From: Membranipora membranacea
Lineage: Eukaryota; Bryozoa; Gymnolaemata; Cheilostomatida; Membraniporidae
Reading direction: 5' to 3'
Assembly: GCA_914767715.1 (NCBI GenBank)
Contig: OU612068.1
Location: 7,254,001-7,318,000 of the forward strand
Length of the DNA stretch: 64,000 bases
This document shows positions 12,901 to 23,000 of this stretch, piece after piece. The notes beneath the pieces were generated by a model, which saw only the letters and a list, made by a program, of their open reading frames with translations, did not search any database and was not told the origin of the DNA. The translations under genes and the position numbers were made by a program. Position 1 is the first letter of the stretch; each line of letters begins with the position of its first letter.

Positions 12901-15900
12901 ACTTGCTGTACCATCTGTACAGTGTACCATAGAGGAGTAAAAATTAGTTAATGTAGTTAAGCTAGTTTTTGAGTGACTAAATGTTAACTAGCACCAATTT
13001 TCATAAGCTGAAAATGTAATTAGCTAGCCATAAAATTCACTATTTTGAGCCTGTGGAAATGGGGAACTTCTCCTCCTGCAAATACTTTCCTCCTCTAGGG
13101 TAATATTCACTGCGTCATCGTATAACACCTGCTAGCGTATGCCATTCACTCCTTATGATGTCATAGCTGTGCCCACACCTTCCGAGATCTGTCCACCTGC
13201 AAGTAAGGATATCAATTCTGGCCAAATTACAAAACTGAAATTTCGCAATGCACTGCGCTTGACACTAAATGTGTGCTGTAACCTAGCTATATCCGTGAAA
13301 TGATTAGAAAAGAAAAGAAATAAATGTGAAATTAATCAGATTTGGTCGCTTCCAAAAGTTCATGAAACGTTGTCGCCTTGATGTGATCATCATGATAGGA
13401 AAGCCCACGATGACACTCAAAGTGGGCGAATCTGCCAATCAAGCATTCCTTCAAATAAAAATAATTTCTTTTTCAACCTTTTAAATGGATGAGTGATCCC
13501 TTAATTAATCATGCCAACAATCCAAAAGCTTGTCTCGGAGTGGAAATCTAAAATAAATCATATCATTGTAGCACCAAGGCAGCCAGATACAAAAATGTAG
13601 ATTACAATAGACACATTAACCTAATTTCTTTTTCTAGTCCCTGTCAAGTCGATAAGATCCTACTATAACGAAGATCTACCCTATGTGATGGACGCAAAGA
13701 CAAGCGGTAATCTGGGGCGCTACCTCAATGTAAGCCTTAATCTTTGCAGTTTGCACACCATCACACATTCTGATCACTCGCAACTGCAAACTATTATCTT
13801 TGCTCCCTCATATTGAACCATTTGTATTAACATTGTATAGAGATCAGAGCAAAGTGTAATTCAGATGCAATACACCCTATAGTTGTGTATATTGTGAGAT
13901 ACACATACAAGTCAACTTATATATCGGCAGCAGAAACACTCATTATCCATCCTGGCTATCTAAATAGCTCTTATTAGCTCGCTCTGTTATGCTGATACTC
14001 ATATCTTTTTAAGCCGGGTGGGTGTGGTGCATTAAACAGGACAAAATCTTCCAGCAGTTCAACTAGTAAACTTCCGTTGCGCCGTGCATGCCAAGCATAG
14101 CCTGCACCAACTCTAGAACAATGAGAACATGTTTAACCTCTAACTCCTTGGTTAAACCAATGTTCATTCATTATTGCTACAACAGAGATTGGGTTAGTCA
14201 CTACAAATTAGTGATCACTCTTCTACACCATCTTAATGTTTTTCCAAGGATCATTACGGCTCACTTTGTACGCGTGTTTAATGAAAGTGGAATCATTTAA
14301 CATGCCATGTTTGGTATTTGTCCTATTGATGACAGATAAGGAGTGCAAGTGAGCAGAATTGCATGTCAGGACTCGGTACGGTACGCCTATATCTCACTGC
14401 TCATTTAAATGATTGAAGTTTTGTTCCAAACAAAAAAGTTGGTTTTAAAAGATTTTTATTGACATATTCTGTCAATGCTGATCCTTTGGATCCATGCTTA
14501 CAGATGAAAATCTGCCGTTGATTGTTATCTCTGAAAAAATCAAATCCATAGATCTCTCTCTGCGTATCCACATCAATGGTACAAGATCTACGCCCAACGG
14601 ATATTAGCCATCTTAAGAAGCGCATAAAGCATAAGCAGACCAAAACTCACTGAATATGATCACTAAATGATACAGATAATAATACCATAGTACTAATCTT
14701 GTGTAACAGAGCGGTCTCTGTGATAAGTCGTTTTGAGGTTTTAAATGCGATCACAAAAAATATGTATGATGATACAGAGGAAAGTCTAATAATGTTCCTG
14801 CATCTTACTTCCCAAGTTACACACAGATCTGTATCCTGACTTCTAGTCATGATCTTAGCATGTAATATTGCGGTAAGAGCGGTTCTTATGTAATATTGCT
14901 TGTACCATTGCCTGTCCTTGCGTAAGCGGTTCTTAGCACTTCTGTGACATGTTTATAGTTACTAATATCACTCATGCCTTGGCATCGGTTCAAATTCAGA
15001 CCACGCAGCGTAGGTTTTGGTCAGCGCTTGCTTACTGCACTCACTTTACCCCCTCATACCTCTTTGAGGCGTCATCATTCCATGAATTCTTCACTCACAC
15101 TTTGTGATATCATTTTGATGCGTAATTGACGAGAGTTGAGCAGTCCCAACCAATTTTTTGACTCATTAATTTCACTAATCGTGCCTGGCTAGTCTTTTGC
15201 TCTCACAATACTACTTCTTACAGCTGAGTGACTGGAATGCAGCCTTGCCAAAGAGTACAGACTGTATCTCTGCCAAGTATATCCCACCCCTCGATTATCA
15301 AAATTATATTTTTTGCAAGCCACATTAACGACTGTGATTTTATTTACTGACATGTATAAGAACGGATTCTGTTTACATGATAATATGGTTTCTCACAGTT
15401 TTTCTACTGAGCTATTCGCTGAGAAAATAATTGACATTTGGGTTTACAATGTCAGTCAGGGATTTGATCAGATCCCTACCCACACTGTGAGCCCAGATTA
15501 GGGTCAACTTAAAGTGATTATTAGTCATTATTGTAGGTGTGGAGACATTTTTTCATATGGTTGCCTGGTTTCTGATAGTTAGATGATGTAATGTGTCCCA
15601 TGGGAGACATCCTTCCATTATCTATGCCTGAAAACAAAGCAAGAAAACACTACCTATTACATAAGCTAAAGGGAGATTTCCATACGTTTTTTATTATTTG
15701 TTTTTGAACCCAAACTTGTTGCTACAGGGGGTTTGGACTCTGTAACAATTGATTATTTTGTTGTTGAACCAAATCTTGTTAATCCTCTTTTCTATTACAG
15801 CATAGTTGTGATCCGAATGTGTTTGTACAGAATGTATTTGTGGACACACATGATCCCCGCTTTCCATGGATAGCCTTTTTTGCCAACACGTGAGTTTATG

Positions 15901-16591
15901 TATTCAAATCTACTGGAAACACAGTTATCCTAACCAGTTTCATATTGTTGCTAAAATTGTTTTATAACTGCCTTATCTGCTGCTATGATCAGCCTGGAAA
16001 TCAGCCCCAACTGAAGCACTTCACATATCTGCCCCCAAGAAATACCTAAAGTGACAATTAGTTTCCATAACAACTATTATTTTGATTGTCTCAGCGTTGT
16101 GCCTCCTAAGCCTATACCAGTAAATGGCTACACAATTGTCATAAAGAATTGTTTTATATCTGAGACCAGAAAAAAATCTTTCACAAAACATTTTATGCAA
16201 ATTACCAGGTGGACGTTATGCCTTTATGCTAAATAACGTAATCGCTATAACTTTCGAGCCATATGTCTCGTTGTCACCATGCAATTTGATCAACAAATGC
16301 TATTTATAGAATATGACACATATCCACCCACATCTCCCGCTTTTGGTCCAGAGGAGGTACTATAGCAATCAGGGAGATGCAATGGAATGCAAACTTTGTG
16401 CGATTCAAACTTCAAACCAGCTCATAAACATCATCATACCGCCGCCTATATTTATTTTTTTTCTTCCTGTCAGATTTATAAGGGCTGGATCAGAGCTGAC
16501 CTGGGATTATGGATATCAGCCTGGAATAGTAGAAGGTAAAGTCATGTATTGTTACTGTGGCTCGAGTAACTGCAGAGGGCGTCTTCTATAA
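77..16591 (+). CDS. SETDB1: SETDB1/eggless histone H3-K9 methyltransferase, 5'-truncated by the window edge
   Basis: Nuclear enzyme that trimethylates histone H3 lysine 9 to silence transposons and genes (family knowledge). Eighteen exons with GT-AG borders keep one frame: 77-150, 479-552, 782-936, 1573-1679, 2074-2115, 2351-2425, 2846-2908, 3487-3589, 4034-4235, 5012-5197, 6778-6899, 8146-8250, 8817-8910, 11107-11234, 12709-12866, 13638-13729, 15801-15889 and 16474-16591. They join to 661 residues plus TAA. Domain order is Tudor, linker, MBD, pre-SET, split SET, post-SET, exactly the SETDB1 layout and not that of SUV39H or G9a. The N-terminus and first Tudor part lie upstream of the window. 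The fourth exon start (after accagaagag) is the weakest border: it is the one that keeps phase, but the conserved leucine-proline stretch after GSTR is not seen, so a micro-exon may be missed between 937 and 1572. An AATAAA lies at 17174-17179. Confidence 0.95.
1391..1561 (+). repeat. 26-bp minisatellite in SETDB1 intron
   Basis: About six and a half copies of a roughly 26-bp unit containing ctgtttagcctgagctcct run head to tail. They end a few bases before the acceptor of the exon at 1573. The last copies carry small indels (tataatatgg) and substitutions. Confidence 0.9.
1573..2908 (+). CDS. SETDB1: SETDB1 linker exons (1573-1679, 2074-2115, 2351-2425, 2846-2908)
   Basis: Four small exons encode the low-complexity linker between Tudor and MBD. 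The first is charged ([18 protein letters not shown]). The second is Pro/Lys rich ([10 protein letters not shown]). The third ends [11 protein letters not shown], and the fourth is [20 protein letters not shown]. Support is an open frame, good donors and matching phases rather than strong sequence recognition. The human linker is much longer and Pro/Ser rich, so this animal has a compact version. Confidence 0.75.
1893..1910 (+). repeat. Poly-C tract
   Basis: A run of about 18 C residues sits in a SETDB1 intron. The counterpart on the other strand, a run of about a dozen G, is at 47338-47350 in a TRPV intron. Such homopolymers are error-prone in assembly. Confidence 0.85.
2612..2790. mobile_element. 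Dispersed GAGTAAATATTAG repeat, copy 1 (diverged)
   Basis: Begins ctctagatgagtaaatatca and ends near ggatactttacttttctatg, matching both ends of the family loosely. The core is diverged. Confidence 0.5.
3487..4235 (+). CDS. SETDB1: SETDB1 methyl-CpG-binding-like domain exons (3487-3589, 4034-4235)
   Basis: The first exon gives AHMCGPGCI and [17 protein letters not shown], matching the human HVCSYTCL and YRGKNPLLVPLLYDFRR stretches just before and at the MBD start. The second continues with [21 protein letters not shown], the MBD core, then CIDMFSFE. The human protein has IYKTPCGLCLRTMQEIERYL at that place. Whether this MBD binds methylated DNA cannot be told from sequence. Confidence 0.92.
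5012..8250 (+). CDS. SETDB1: SETDB1 pre-SET zinc-cluster exons (5012-5197, 6778-6899, 8146-8250)
   Basis: Exon 5012-5197 contains [16 protein letters not shown] and then CCDCIDNCQ. Exon 6778-6899 continues [11 protein letters not shown] and ends at LDENIITG. Exon 8146-8250 gives [20 protein letters not shown]. These are the cysteines of the triangular three-zinc pre-SET cluster, in the same spacing as in human SETDB1. The introns between them are long (1580 and 1246 bp) and hold a fold-back element and tandem repeats. Confidence 0.94.
5198..5430 (+). repeat. Tandem repeat starting at a SETDB1 splice donor
   Basis: Four imperfect copies of a unit with ggggtgtagcctcaggtctt and agcatgtttatttg begin near 5202, 5239, 5305 and 5370. 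The spacing grows to about 65 bp. The first copy overlaps the intron start just after exon 5012-5197. Confidence 0.85.
5903..6485. mobile_element. Long fold-back (hairpin) element in SETDB1 intron
   Basis: Two arms of about 210 bp (5903-6113 and 6270-6483) are inverted complements with few differences. They flank a unique centre of about 155 bp. The outer ends read ctataaggggacttag and its complement ctaagtccccttata; the right end repeats the terminal 17 bp once more. No transposase frame is present, so this is a non-autonomous fold-back or MITE-type element. Confidence 0.85.
6577..6735 (+). repeat. Imperfect tandem repeat with catgaagccaga
   Basis: The phrase atgaagccaga(g)aaag recurs near 6577, 6639 and 6713 with similar flanks (ataaaa.gaattgtc.tcgtgtt). 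It sits between the fold-back element and the exon at 6778. Divergence is moderate. Confidence 0.6.
8817..11234 (+). CDS. SETDB1: SETDB1 N-terminal half of the SET domain (8817-8910, 11107-11234)
   Basis: Exon 8817-8910 gives [20 protein letters not shown] followed by [11 protein letters not shown]. The GWG turn and the IYAG strand bind S-adenosylmethionine in the family. Exon 11107-11234 gives [12 protein letters not shown] and then an acidic run ([11 protein letters not shown]) that begins the SETDB1-specific insertion. The 2.2 kb intron between them holds a MITE whose arm is complementary to the donor of the first exon. Confidence 0.94.
8952..9100. mobile_element. MITE with ~36-bp terminal inverted repeats
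   Basis: The left end (8952-8987) reads caggcattacatagaccaaa then tttggtaaatttgcct. The right end (9065-9100) is its near-perfect complement, aggcaaattgaccaaatttg then gtctaggtaatgcctg. The 77-bp centre has no coding content. The element lies 41 bp inside the intron after exon 8817-8910. Confidence 0.85.
9850..9935. mobile_element. Dispersed GAGTAAATATTAG repeat, copy 2
   Basis: Carries gaggagtaaatattagctag and a second gttagctag separated by gtagttttggggtgac. The other copies are at about 2612-2790, 12925-13105, 30336-30522, 43735-43915 and 52236-52345. Confidence 0.6.
10884..10928 (+). repeat. (GGTGAA)n hexanucleotide repeat
   Basis: About seven units of ggtgaa lie in the long SETDB1 intron before exon 11107-11234. 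A short (GATAGAAA) run is at 10073-10100 in the same intron. Confidence 0.9.
12425..12598. mobile_element. Inverted-repeat element (MITE-like)
   Basis: The left arm at 12425-12459 (cctctttgccaaattgtccc, then tgctgcgtcatagtt) is complementary, with small gaps, to 12560-12598. About 100 bp lie between the arms. It sits in the SETDB1 intron before exon 12709. Confidence 0.65.
12709..12866 (+). CDS. SETDB1: SETDB1 bifurcation insert exon
   Basis: This exon encodes the serine-, lysine- and acid-rich spacer that splits the SET domain ([17 protein letters not shown], later [10 protein letters not shown]). The donor is taken after the first base of the codon following EEK because that phase joins the next exon as [10 protein letters not shown]. 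Reading on would hit a stop at 12872-12874. The whole insertion here is roughly 70 residues, compared with more than 300 in the human protein. Confidence 0.85.
12925..13105. mobile_element. Dispersed GAGTAAATATTAG repeat, copy 3 (both ends present)
   Basis: The left end is ccatagaggagtaaaaatta and the right end is tactttcctcctctagggta, which are inverted versions of each other. Inside are attagctagccat and ttgagcctgtg, shared with copy 6. A TA precedes and follows the element, as expected for a TA target duplication. Confidence 0.7.
13638..16591 (+). CDS. SETDB1: SETDB1 C-terminal SET half and post-SET (13638-13729, 15801-15889, 16474-16591)
   Basis: The exons read [14 protein letters not shown], then [18 protein letters not shown] with FPWIAFFA, then [13 protein letters not shown] and finally [13 protein letters not shown]-stop. 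The NHSCDPN and ELTWDY motifs form the catalytic and cofactor-binding core. The closing C-x-C-x4-C belongs to the post-SET zinc site. All key residues are intact, so the enzyme is predicted to be active. The protein ends at the same residue as human SETDB1 (GRLL). Confidence 0.97.
16060..16190 (+). repeat. Dispersed repeat copy A (shared with the chitin synthase promoter)
   Basis: The last SETDB1 intron carries gtttccataacaac, cagcgttgtgcctcctaagc, ataccagtaaatgg and finally ataaagaattg with gagaccagaaaaa. The same blocks recur in the same order at 18169-18330. Confidence 0.7.
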
Positions 16592-17173
16592 GACGGAGGC
16601 GAACATTCATATTGCAAATAATCTCTGTACGACTCTCTCTATATATAAATAGATGTCCCCAAATACTCGGCGTCTATATCACAATCATCAGACTACCAGT
16701 GGTGAACATCAGACTACCAGTGGTGAACATGCATAAAATACTGAGATGTCTACCTTATCATTAGTAGTATGGGCATGTTATAACAGCTGAGTACGATTTT
16801 TAAATCTCCAGGATGTGAATCGTACAATGATTATAGTGTTGGCAGTAATTTAAACCCTAGTTAAGAGCCGCGCAGCACATATACACGAGTTACGTATAGC
16901 TAGGTACGGTTGGTGAGCCAACGCCAGTTGTTATATGAGAGTGTCATGTATTAGACGTTGCCTGGGGCTGAGAACGGAGAGGAAAGTTGTGCAAAACTGT
17001 GCGCTCTGGATAAGATACTTGATTGAGACTAACAGGGATAAGTGGTCGGAGAATTCTTATACGTCCGCCTGCAGGCATATTAACAGCATAATTTCATCTC
17101 TCTGTTGTTTGAACTCTCTATAATCTATACATATGGTGCAACAGAACATGTAAAGTTTTTTGGGCAAGTTGTA

Positions 17174-17179
17174 AATAAA
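17174..17179 (+). other. Probable SETDB1 polyadenylation signal
   Basis: Canonical AATAAA about 580 bp downstream of the SETDB1 stop, on the coding strand. No nearer canonical signal was seen. Confidence 0.5.
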
Positions 17180-18168
17180 AGTTGGCTGAGGGCATTTATA
17201 ATTAGTGTCAATGGAGTAAAACTTAGCTGATACACCAGAGAGGAGATTATCCTATTGCTGATCGATGAGCCGTAACTTTGCTACAGGTTAATCCTTACCA
17301 CACTTGAGTATTAATGCTTTAGTGATTAACAGCAAGGGATAAATACCTACTAACTAGTTCGGCCAGACCATCTGGAATCTGATCTACAGGTGAGCATACA
17401 CTACTGATGTAGTTTAAGCGCTCAAACTGTGGCGGAATGCTGGTAGAGGCATTTCATTATCAACCACTCTCCCCACACCTACTGTTGAGATGTTTTTCTC
17501 TGAAGGGTGGTGAGTTGTGGCGTTGCAGCATCGCAGTGTGCCTGAGTTACAATTACATTTTAATTTCATTTTATAATATGTATTGCAAATTGCATGCACT
17601 TATGTAAGGGTACGCAAGGGACAATTACTATGCGGCTATCCCGATAATTCAGGGGCTCAGGGATACCCTGAGTGTCAGATATAAATCACATATCACTTCA
17701 TGCTAGATTGCAATCTAATGAAGCCAGTTCACTATATGGGATAATTACTGGTGTGGGTATCTACCCATACAATTTACTGAGCATAGAAAGTGATTAGATA
17801 AATTTTTTAGATTCCGAATTCACGGAAAGTGATACTCTACCACTGGTAAAATGTTACAAAGGCGGCATTTTGAAGCTGACCATTCTAAGATCAAAACTTT
17901 AAAATTTCACTGATAAGGCCAACAACCCCTTGCCTCTGTATTTACTGCTCTTAAAAAACCATTAGACCTGCTAGTCATGGTGCTATATTGGGCCACAGCT
18001 GAGGGCGTAAATGTTTGTTATTCTAATTGGGATTGCTGCATAACGGTAAAATACCCGCCCTTGCCTCCAGTAATATCCCAACATGTAGACCATTCTATAT
18101 CATATCTGGCATGATCGAAGGCTCCTCATACCAGGGTATAACTGCCCTCAAGGCATCCCCATGGTTAC

Positions 18169-18330
18169 CAGTCTCCATAACAACTTTAGTTTGATGTGTT
18201 CAGCGCTGAACCTCTTGAGCGGATACCAGTTAACGGCCGGACCGTTATATGCAGGCAGGTTGCTCCTTCAGTAATTAATTTTCTTCTATAAAGAATGGAT
18301 TTATAGCTGGGACCAGAAAAAGGATTATTA
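18169..18330 (+). repeat. Dispersed repeat copy B containing the chitin synthase promoter
   Basis: Related to 16060-16190 by gtctccataacaac, cagcgctgaacctcttgagc, ataccagttaacgg, ctataaagaatgg and gggaccagaaaaagg. It ends about 30 bp before the first ATG of the chitin synthase. Confidence 0.7.
18287..18293 (+). promoter_or_regulatory. TATA-like box of chitin synthase promoter A
   Basis: tataaag lies 69 bp upstream of the ATG at 18362, giving room for initiation near 18318 and a short leader. It falls inside dispersed repeat copy B, and copy A has the matching cataaag. Confidence 0.45.
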
Positions 18331-18361
18331 GAGGTCTCGTACAGGAGAGCTTAGAGCCAAA

Positions 18362-20099
18362 ATGGCCTCCAATTACCCAGAGGGCTCTGCTGAGGGAGGA
18401 GAACCAGGGTAAGTTTATATATAATACATAATATATAAATGATATCCTATTTATATTTTAAATAAGGAAAATGAAAAGATAGTGTAGTTAGGTTGTTCAT
18501 CTCATGTTGTACTGAGAGTCTCAGTTTTGACCAATGGTTCTTGGATTTCTCCTATCTCATTTACTTCTCAAAGTAATCGTTGTTAGCAGTCTCATCACTG
18601 TTTAGCATTTGAAATGAGAACAAAATGATGTGCCACTGCCAACAAATACATGATCCTAAATTTCATGGGTATTTTCATTTCGGTGCTTGTCCCTTCTTGT
18701 GTCTCAATTTATTTGACAGTTGAAAAAGGCGTTTGCACTGGCATTGGGCAAGCATGAAATGCATTTAACATTAACATTATGTATGGCCAATGCCAGAATT
18801 CTACGCATAAACACCTGGGTTGTGAAACCTGTATTGCATACAACTAGTATTCACCAATATATCCGCAAACCTAGTTTTAGAAATTTAGAGATACCCTAAC
18901 ACTATGTAAGTTTAAAGGAACAGAACTCACAATGTTTGATTGCATTTAGGTCTGACATGACATCCACAAGTCAGAATAAGCTGTTGTGGTTGAGGCTTCA
19001 AGATCCTCAGGCTCAGAGCCAGTCGTAAGTGTACAAATGTCCTGGTAGTGTTTAGTCAGCGTCCAGTCCGGCTTGAGCTCCCACTAAAGGTGTTACAGGT
19101 GTATATGAGGCATCCCTCATACCCCCAGGGTAAACAATAGATGGGCACTTTAGCCAGTGTCCTTTTAGGTTTTCATAGTTATATCGTTTGTTTCCTTCCT
19201 CTTCATTGAGACTTGATGAGGCACCTTTCTCTTCATATTTTCTAATTATTGCACCTCTCATTTCTATTCGATACTGCGCCTAGTCCGATTTCGACTTTTG
19301 CAAGCAATCCAAAAACTGTATCATGTCTTGTCCCTTCCTTCATTGCACACAAAAAATCTTTGCTTCATTGCATGACTGTCTTTGTCATTCATCAGATGCT
19401 GGAACAGACTTAAACATCAGCAGTCTGCACTGTCTACAGTCTGAATTAACATTTTTAACTCTAACATGATCTCTGATCTATCAGAAGAGAAACCATTCTT
19501 TAGTGGTAAATTTCAGTGATATTTCTCTCAAAAGACCTGTTTTACATTTCAGTGATAATCCGCTTTCATCAAGCGCATTTGTGCTGATAAATAATAGATG
19601 TGATCAGCACTACGTATACCTTGGCATGTCAAGAATCTTGTTACCTTTCACTTGTATTAGATTTGACCAATAAGCTATAACTGGTCATCCCAGGTGTGGT
19701 CCCCTTTTGAATTGTACAAGTAACTGTCTTGTCAATTATGTAATAGACGTAGATTATGATTTAGGTCTGAACTTGGGGGCAAAAGTGGCATTTATGATTA
19801 TAGCTTTCATTCACAACAATGAATCTTCCTTTCGCTTTTTGTAATTTAAACAATACGTCATGTGTTTCAGTCCAGCAACACCTTTGCGGATGTTGAATCA
19901 TCATAGTTTTTGGGAACCACCCTGACCCGAAACTCTGAACATTGTTATGTCATTATGATGCTTTCTTCTTTGTTTTCAGGAGTAATAACTACAACAGCTG
20001 GGCCAGGCCCAGTCTACTGAACGTGTTCGATCTGCCTCGCATGTCTAGAACTTCCAGCGAAGAGTATCTCGAGGGAGAATATGCCCAAAATAATGGAAG
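18362..20099 (+). CDS. CHS: Chitin synthase isoform A N-terminal exons (18362-18408, 18950-19024, 19980-20099)
   Basis: Three exons give MASNYPEGSAEGGEPG, then SDMTSTSQNKLLWLRLQDPQ, then NNYNSWARPSLLNVFDLPR and RTSSEEYLEGEYAQN, ending two bases into an Arg codon. Phases run 2, 2, 2. The sequence is hydrophilic with Ser/Thr sites and is cytosolic by topology. It joins exon 22037 exactly as the alternative exon 1b does. Confidence 0.75.
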
Positions 20100-23000
20100 G
20101 TGAGGTCACATTTATTATCAAAGGAAATTTATTATCAAAGGTTGTTTAAATATCAAAGGAAAGAGCAATATTTCTGCTCTGCTTCTTCAAAGACAGGTCG
20201 GCTTAAATATTACGAAAAAGAGACAAGATGGATGGATAAAGGATACACCAGTCTAACGGTTGTCACTGATAGTGAGAGAAAATCTCACTGCAGTGATGCG
20301 TCTGTTGAACTTCTTTCACCCTAAAATTTAAGTGATATCTACATTCTACAACATCAGCAAGGCGTACCTGAAAATGGAATTTTAAAACGCCTCTTATGTC
20401 AGGTTATCAACTGGGAGACATCTGAACCTGCTATTACATGATCGCCCTAATGACTAACCATGAATTCTCAAGAAGGAGATTCTTCATTTTAAACAGCAAC
20501 CATAACTTAAACTCAAGTTTCAGAGATGCTGCAGCAAGTCAGGAAAGCAGTTTTACTCGAGCGTTAATAATTATTTTTAATGACACAATTCTCGCCAAAC
20601 TTGACACCGGTGACTGCGTACCAGAAATCCTATGTGGTCGCTCACTCTCACTGCTCAGATGAAATGCCTATTAGATTGGCTCTTTACCACACCTTGGCTT
20701 GGCATGCAAAACCATTTGCAACTTTGCATTGTTGCCAAATATTCAGAGACCTACCATTATGAATTTTTAATAATGGAAAACTTTCCTGTTGCTTGACTGA
20801 TTCTTAAGGGTTTGGCCAACCTTCGGGTCACCAAGAACGTCGTCTTGGAAAAATACATGTCTCCAAATCAGTGTCTCTACTTAAAGAGTGCAAAAAGATC
20901 AGGAGTCGGCCAAAATTTCAATTTTTAACTGTCTGGCTTTAAGAAGTTTAATCCGATTAAGGTTATTGCTCATATTTTGTGGTTGTTCTCATGTACTCTT
21001 GTCTATAGAATATCAGATGGCACCCCATGTAATAAATTATTACTTAAGGGCACAGTGGTTGCATTTACCCTGTCCTAGGGCACATCAGATAAGGATTTTC
21101 CCAAACACTCAGATGCTTGTGGGAGTTGATCAGTTAGTCAGTTGGTTTTGAGGTGTGAGGAGGCAGTATTATATCACACCAGTAGATAGAGTTAGCTGGA
21201 CATGGCATCCGGCGGAGGTGAAGCCGGAGAAGGTGCCGATGCAGATTGGTCTAATTTTTACACTCCACCTGAAGATTTAGATGAATCAAAGCGACAGAGC
21301 ATTTCTTTGAGACCAGTTTCTGAATTGCTCTCAGAGAACACAACAACTCTATCAAAACCAGTCAGCGGCACTAGAAGGTAGAGTGGCTGACACCATTAGA
21401 TTTTTAGAATGTTTGATTCTCATCTGTTTGTTACCAGGATAAAGGGAGCTAAAGTATCTTTATCTTCCAGCATCTACATAACAACAACAATAAGAGGATT
21501 AGGGTTTCAGCCATTTTTCACGATTTTTGACAGATTTATGGGTGGCATGGCTACCGAGTAATCTTCAGCACAGTCGATTTTGTGGCTGAATAATTCATCT
21601 TAACTTTGATTCTAGATCCTAGCTAACTTTTCTTATAGCTCTTCCATAAGATGTTAGATATAATTGCCTGGTTGAGTGTTGATTCTATCTCAATTTTTTT
21701 TTATATTTTTAAAAATCATCGATCCATTTCATACCTCTCAGTGAAGTGGAAGAAAAGTTTTGCAATTGATACGATTGCTTATTTACGGTTTTTATGTCCA
21801 AAACACAATATGGTAAACATGATGAAAAAGCTGGAGTCAAGTATGTTGCACTGCGGCTTTTTCCTGTGGAAACTGTAGCCAAGGTTTCTAACCCAAGTAT
21901 CGGGTTAATGCCTTCCAGCAATGCTTACTCTATATTTAGTAATATCTCTACACCCTTGAATTGACCTTATTTTATCCACTGGAATCATCATATAATTTTG
22001 TTGTAATACTCTCATCACTTTCTGGCATGATTATAGGGAGAGTGTAGCCAGCAGCTATATAGATGAGGATGACAGCGACACTACCTCATGTAACGAGGAG
22101 GACCCCATGAGCTATGATGATTACATGGACTCTCGCAGATCATCAGAGTACACCAACGGAAGCTATGCCGATAATAACAGGCAAAGCGTTGACTTTGCTG
22201 ATGCAGAAATGTACAACAGCCTAGCCAGAAAGTAAGATCAATATGGGTTGGGTAAGCCCTGTTCACACGGCCACGGGTTTTGGTTTTTTTGGTACAAAAC
22301 CAAAAAAACCAAAACCCGTGGCCGTGTGAACAGGGCTAGGGTCGGGTCTTATAGAAAAATGCGGCTTAGGTAAAAGGATGAAATTGCCTTCAGTGAGCGT
22401 AGGTTGTTGTGGTTGGGACTCTCTCCATGTTGATGCAATCTTTGATTCATTTGAATGTGCCTGATCGCCGCGTGCCCTCCTATTTTTTACTGCAATTTAT
22501 CACCATCAACATCATAATATTTATCGGTGAGTCTTCGCTGAAATTTATAGTTCCTGCATCTGGTTTCTTCAGGGTTACAATGTTTTACTGTTGGTGATAT
22601 CATTATCTATTTTTAACATTTCCCCTGTAATCATAATATCGGTCTGGACAATAGCCAGTTAGTTGGCAAATCAAAACAGTTACCTATACACCAACACTTC
22701 AACCAACCTTCAACAGATGTGCCGGACCTTTTAAATTCACATCATAATGTACTTTATCTGAAATGAACGTAAAATTGGATGAGACAGGAAAGGGATTCCA
22801 TCAAGAAATTATATTATAAGATTATTTAGTAGAACCACAGATTGGTGACATATCTATCATATCTCATGTATTATGAGAGGCTTACCATTTTATCCAAACC
22901 TACCCAGATCAATATTATTGTATGTGCACAGTGTATGTGAGTGTTGCTGGTTCGAACCCCAGTCACTACCCATGCTGCTAAAGGAGGTGAGCTCTCCGGA

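Larger units (their letters stand above)
16592..18361 (+). other. SETDB1 3' UTR and intergenic interval before chitin synthase
   Basis: Holds the SETDB1 3' UTR with a probable AATAAA at 17174-17179, a 21-bp direct repeat (cagactaccagtggtgaacat, two copies, 16686-16729) and the second copy of a dispersed repeat at 18169-18330. Otherwise I see no gene; the short frames here have no splice or family support. Confidence 0.6.

Noticed and set aside
14980-15010. Second box B (ggttcaaattc)
   Set aside because: A short match without box A or cloverleaf, not distinguishable from chance.
19052-19261. 69-residue minus-strand frame in a chitin synthase intron
   Set aside because: No domain, antisense to the intron, no splice context.
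22255-22337. microRNA precursor
   Set aside because: A flawless 39-bp stem with a 5-bp loop lacks the bulges and loop size of pre-miRNAs; a recent inverted duplication or element is simpler.
22940-22960. Intact tRNA gene
   Set aside because: Only the T-arm/box B is present; no D-arm, anticodon arm or acceptor stem can be folded around it.
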